Positions 5,517 through 7,440 of a stretch of DNA of 7,440 nt are shown here, piece by piece. The notes under the pieces are model-generated. The model was given only the letters and a program-made list of their open reading frames with translations, was not told the origin of the DNA and did not search any database. The position numbers were made by a program, and so were the translations under genes. Positions within the stretch are counted from its first letter, which is position 1; each line of letters starts with the position of its first letter. The stretch comes from JAKACA01 sp050010115 (lineage in GTDB: Bacteria; Actinomycetota; Acidimicrobiia; Acidimicrobiales; Bog-793), in assembly GCA_050010115.1 (NCBI GenBank), contig JBEKLQ010000143.1, forward strand, positions 1 through 7,440, written 5' to 3'.

Positions 5517-6521
5517 GTGCTGCTTATCGCATGCGCGGCCGGGATCGGCTACCCCCTTTGGTGGATGCACCGGTCCGACATAAGCGGGAAGGCGCTTCTA
5601 ACGCAAGCAAGCCATCGTGAGGGAGTGGCCGATGGCTCCCGATCGGGATCCGGCCCCTCCGTCAAGGCATCCTGTGATGCCAGTCGGGCAGGCGGTGGCG
5701 ACTCGGCACCGAGGTTGCCGGCCATCCTCGCGGTTCCTGCAATCGGGCTCGAAGCTCCCGTCCTGCAGGGCGTTGGCGACCCGGTGCTCAGCGAGGCGGT
5801 GGGCCATGTCCCCGCCTCTGTCTGGCCGGGCAGCAACGGGATCAGCATCCTGCTCGCACACGACGTGAGCTACTTCTCGGGGTTGGTGGCAGTCCGCACC
5901 GGTGACCAGGTGTCCTGGATCGACGACTGCCGAAGGGTCGTGTTCAGGGTGGACCGTGTCGAGGTCACCCGGCCCGGCGCGTCGCTCCCGCCATCGCCGA
6001 ACGGGATCGGCGTGGCGCTGATTACGTGCTGGCCCACCAACGCACTCTTCTGGACACCTGATCGTCTCGTCGTTCTCGCCAGCTTCGTGAGCATGCAGTC
6101 GACGCAGCCGCTAAACATTCCCCAGGCCCCTCCATTAGACATTTCCCTTCCCGTGCCCGCGGCAGTGGCGTCCCAGGGACTCTCCTTGGCGCAGAACGGT
6201 CTCCTCGTCGGTCACCTCTACCTGACCGGTAAGCCCGATCGATCGTGGGCGGAGGGCGCCGACCCGCTGCGTGCCACCCGCCTTGCGTTCGACGAACTGG
6301 CCGCCGCCAAGCTCACCGTCAGCGCCGGGAACAAGACCTGGTGGTCAGCCATCGCCCTGCCCGGTGTAGCAATGCCCTACTCGCTCTCGGTCGCGGGCGA
6401 CTTCGACGTCACCATCACCGTGCACGGGGCGAACGTGAGCACTGTGGTCCTTGCCTCACCGGCGGCCACGGTCGGCCTTGTCGTGCGATTAGGCAAGCTC
6501 TACATCTCGAGCATCGGGTAA
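5517..6521 (+). CDS. Sortase (class D/E/F-like transpeptidase) with C-terminal extension
   Basis: Sortases cut a C-terminal sorting motif of exported proteins and attach them to cell wall or to each other, on the outer face of the membrane. From GTG 5517 the product has 334 residues. Residues 1-16 are the end of a membrane segment. A Ser/Gly-rich linker follows (to about 65), then the sortase domain (about 66-192): LAVPAIGLEAPVLQG, GHVPASVWPGSNGISILLAH with the catalytic His115, LVAVRTGDQVSW, ALITCWPT with the nucleophile Cys171, and WTPDRLVVLA with Arg183. The triad is complete. Residues 193-334 form an extra domain (beta-rich look, e.g. DFDVTITVHGANVSTVVLAS) that ordinary class E/F sortases lack; I do not recognise it. 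GTG 5517 probably undercounts the N-terminus: upstream in the same frame, from 5442, come TTKRDLHRPRHQRQRSWP and LLAGGG, a basic head and the front of the membrane helix. Only non-standard starts (for example CTG 5499) are available there. The adhesin just upstream is the obvious candidate substrate. Confidence 0.85.
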   Translation: MLLIACAAGIGYPLWWMHRSDISGKALLTQASHREGVADGSRSGSGPSVKASCDASRAGGGDSAPRLPAILAVPAIGLEAPVLQGVGDPVLSEAVGHVPASVWPGSNGISILLAHDVSYFSGLVAVRTGDQVSWIDDCRRVVFRVDRVEVTRPGASLPPSPNGIGVALITCWPTNALFWTPDRLVVLASFVSMQSTQPLNIPQAPPLDISLPVPAAVASQGLSLAQNGLLVGHLYLTGKPDRSWAEGADPLRATRLAFDELAAAKLTVSAGNKTWWSAIALPGVAMPYSLSVAGDFDVTITVHGANVSTVVLASPAATVGLVVRLGKLYISSIG

Positions 6522-6822
6522 ATGTTGCACCCAACGACGTTGTTCACGCGGATGCCCTACCGGCTCATCAAAGGTCGGCATCTCCCGCGGTGGGACCGGC
6601 AACGGCCCGAGTCTGGGATTGCAACCTCGGGTACGAGAACCCACTTAGCGCCCTAAACGTGTGACCCGCCGATCCTCTCTGAGGTTCGCCGAAGCGGGGG
6701 ATCCGCGTGCATGAGGGACTTTCGCCTCTGGCGAGGCCCGAGAGGCCGGTGCACAGTAGGAACTGAGGTTACGGCCGATCTGCGTGAGGTGCCGATTCCT
6801 CGACGAACAAGGACGGTGCACG
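6522..6822. other. Intergenic region with two small stem-loops
   Basis: About 300 bases between the sortase and the CsbD gene without a convincing gene. CCCGAG (6606-6611) and CTCGGG (6626-6631) form a 6-bp inverted repeat with a 14-base loop. GCCTC (6724-6728) and GAGGC (6733-6737) form a short hairpin with a 4-base loop. Neither has a T-tract; either could help end the sortase transcript. A stress-sigma promoter for the CsbD gene would be expected here, but I find no clear match. Confidence 0.45.
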
Positions 6823-7047
6823 ATGAGTGCAAAGACTGATCAGGTGAAGGGCCAAGCCAAAGAGGCCGTCGGAAGCCTCATCGGAGACAAGGACCTCGAG
6901 TCCGAAGGCAAGGCCGATCGTCGCGCCGGCGAGGCCAAAGAGAAGCTCGACCACGCCAAGGACAAGGTCGAAGAGGCGATCGACAAGACCCAGGACAAAG
7001 TCGAAGAAGTGATCGACAAGGCCAAGGGCGCGCTGCAGCGGAAGTAG
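6823..7047 (+). CDS. CsbD-family stress-response protein
   Basis: ATG 6823 follows AAGGA (6809-6813) at nine bases. The 74-residue product reads MSAKTDQVKGQAKEAVGSLI, GDKDLESEGKADRRAGEAKE, then KLDHAKDKVEEAIDKTQDKV and a repeat of VEEVIDKAKG. The first 40 residues carry the CsbD signature: K-G-x-A-K-E-A-V-G at the front, then G-D-x-x-L-x-x-E-G-K-A-D. The second half is a highly charged Lys/Glu helix with near-repeats (DKVEEAIDK, DKVEEVIDK), giving amphipathic coiled-coil character. It is cytoplasmic. Family members rise under general stress and stationary phase (sigma-B regulon in Bacillus subtilis), but their biochemical job is unknown. The usual length is 60-75 residues, so this one is complete. 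An upstream in-frame start (6784) would add 13 residues unlike the family and is rejected. Confidence 0.9.
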   Translation: MSAKTDQVKGQAKEAVGSLIGDKDLESEGKADRRAGEAKEKLDHAKDKVEEAIDKTQDKVEEVIDKAKGALQRK

Positions 7048-7081
7048 TCCACTGAAGCATCCGGCCGCTGCCCAGGGCGAC

Positions 7082-7262
7082 CAGAGGAAGGTCAGCATCA
7101 TCGCAATCGCGGCGGATGCTCGCAGGGAGCGTCGCTTCTTGGAGCGCCGCGTCGCCTCCGGGCGGATCAGCAACCCGGCCAAGATCGGCGTTGCCGCCGA
7201 CAGGATCTTCGCGACTCGGGCGTTGCCCGGTGCTTCACGACGGCGATCAAAGAGGGCTTCTT
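7082..7262 (+). pseudogene. Transposase remnant (IS1634-like DDE type), frameshifted
   Basis: One frame from 7082 reads QRKVSIIAIAADARRERRFL and ERRVASGRISNPAKIGVAAD, then RIFATRALPG. At about 7230 the sense moves to another frame, CFTTAIKEGFFS. The combination R-R-E-R-x-x-L-E-x-R-V-A-x-G-R-x-x-x-P-A-K-I-G-x-A-A-D-R-I followed by C-F-T-T and a G-x-F-S turn recalls the middle of IS1634-like transposases as found in Actinobacteria; this is from memory, not from a search. There is no start codon, no DDE residues and no flanking terminal repeats, so it is only an internal scrap. The text after FFS no longer fits the family and is bounded by the group II intron end at 7321. Confidence 0.45.
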
Positions 7263-7320
7263 CTCCGCCCTGCAGGCCAAGGTGCTGAAGGTCTTCGGCG
7301 TGAGGATGTCCCGAGTCCCG

Positions 7321-7440
7321 ATTGCGGTAGGGACCGCCCTTGCGGGCGGCCCCCCGCACAGATCCGAGCGTGCGGAACTACCGCACTCGGCTCCCACCTC
7401 GGGTAGTAGCGACAAAGCGCAGCTCAGGGTACGGATGCAG
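7321..7440 (-). mobile_element. 3' end of a group II intron (body beyond the right edge)
   Basis: On the minus strand the right edge carries the classical tail of a bacterial group II intron: a domain V hairpin (7393-7361), the linker TGT, then domain VI with its bulged A and a 3' boundary. Domain VI is a G-rich arm and CCGCCC closed by a GCAA tetraloop onto GGGCGG, then TCCCTACC. The unpaired A (position 7328) lies seven bases before the end of CCGCAAT, and the intron would end in AT, agreeing with the AY rule, so the splice boundary is at 7321/7320. The reverse-transcriptase/maturase gene should lie to the right. In the window only a short open frame (LHPYPELRFVATTRGGSRVR, then TAG at 7380-7378) could be its end; that is unproven. 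Such introns retrohome into DNA, often into other mobile elements, which fits the adjoining transposase scrap. Confidence 0.7.
7361..7393 (-). ncRNA. Group II intron domain V (catalytic hairpin)
   Basis: The 33-base RNA begins GAGCCGAGUGCGG, has the loop UAGUU, and returns CCGCACGCUCGGAUC. Six apical pairs (GUGCGG/CCGCAC), a 2-base bulge (GC) and a lower helix starting with the AGC catalytic triad reproduce the shape of bacterial domain V. Two features differ from the common form: the cap is a 5-base UAGUU instead of a GNRA tetraloop, and the third pair is G-A where G-U is usual. Confidence 0.65.

Noticed and set aside
5158..5583. Alternative frame spanning the end of the adhesin gene and the sortase head
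   Set aside because: It is an Arg/Pro-rich shadow of the Thr-rich repeat and does not resemble any protein; the sortase frame itself gives a sensible membrane helix in the same place.
6606..6645. Possible tRNA-like end (GGGTACGAGAACCC) after the sortase gene
   Set aside because: The T-loop consensus is not met, and no acceptor stem, anticodon arm or CCA-compatible end can be folded.
6769..7359. Long minus-strand open frame (196 codons) with hydrophobic stretches
   Set aside because: It runs antisense through the well-supported CsbD gene and the transposase remnant; its hydrophobic segments are the reverse reading of Lys/Glu-rich helices.

Overview
The window looks like an accessory, partly decayed stretch of a high-GC actinobacterial chromosome. 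Support for this: GC-rich third codon positions in the older genes, a DUF3494 wall protein with a Thr/Ser-Pro linker, a class D/E/F-type sortase, a CsbD-like stress protein, and stem-loops without T-tracts after genes. The Thr-rich linker style would fit Acidimicrobiia or a related class, but that is only an impression and no marker gene is present.

Layout. (1) 1-135: C-terminus of an EAL (cyclic di-GMP phosphodiesterase) protein that enters from the left. (2) 291-630: a cupin gene broken by a nonsense codon and an internal frame change, followed by a strong stem-loop. (3) 790-1615, minus strand: an AtsA/RNase Z-like metallo-beta-lactamase-fold hydrolase with every metal ligand present but one extra base near 1321-1323. 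Its promoter region carries a near-palindromic operator and lies back to back with (4) 1713-2354, an intact conserved gene of unknown function ending in a GC-rich hairpin. (5) 2385-3159: no intact gene; a tyrosine-recombinase remnant on the minus strand and a 13-bp triple tandem repeat. (6) 3160-4296: a two-gene cassette, visibly less GC-rich than its flanks, encoding an unrecognised soluble protein and a membrane protein with three predicted spanning segments. (7) 4464-6521: a cell-surface module in which a secreted DUF3494 (ice-binding-like) adhesin with Thr-rich stalk and C-terminal anchor is followed by a sortase with an unusual C-terminal extension. (8) 6823-7047: a CsbD-family gene. (9) 7082-7262: a transposase remnant. 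(10) 7321-7440, minus strand: the 3' end of a group II intron (domains V and VI with the 3' splice boundary), whose body lies beyond the right edge.

The best functional unit is the surface-protein/sortase pair: the sortase reading frame is open right back to the adhesin stop, a Shine-Dalgarno sits inside the adhesin's last codons, and the adhesin has a membrane anchor with a degenerate sorting motif. The integrase scrap, transposase scrap, group II intron and several broken genes point to repeated insertion and decay. An alternative for the single-base lesion in the hydrolase gene is an assembly or read error.
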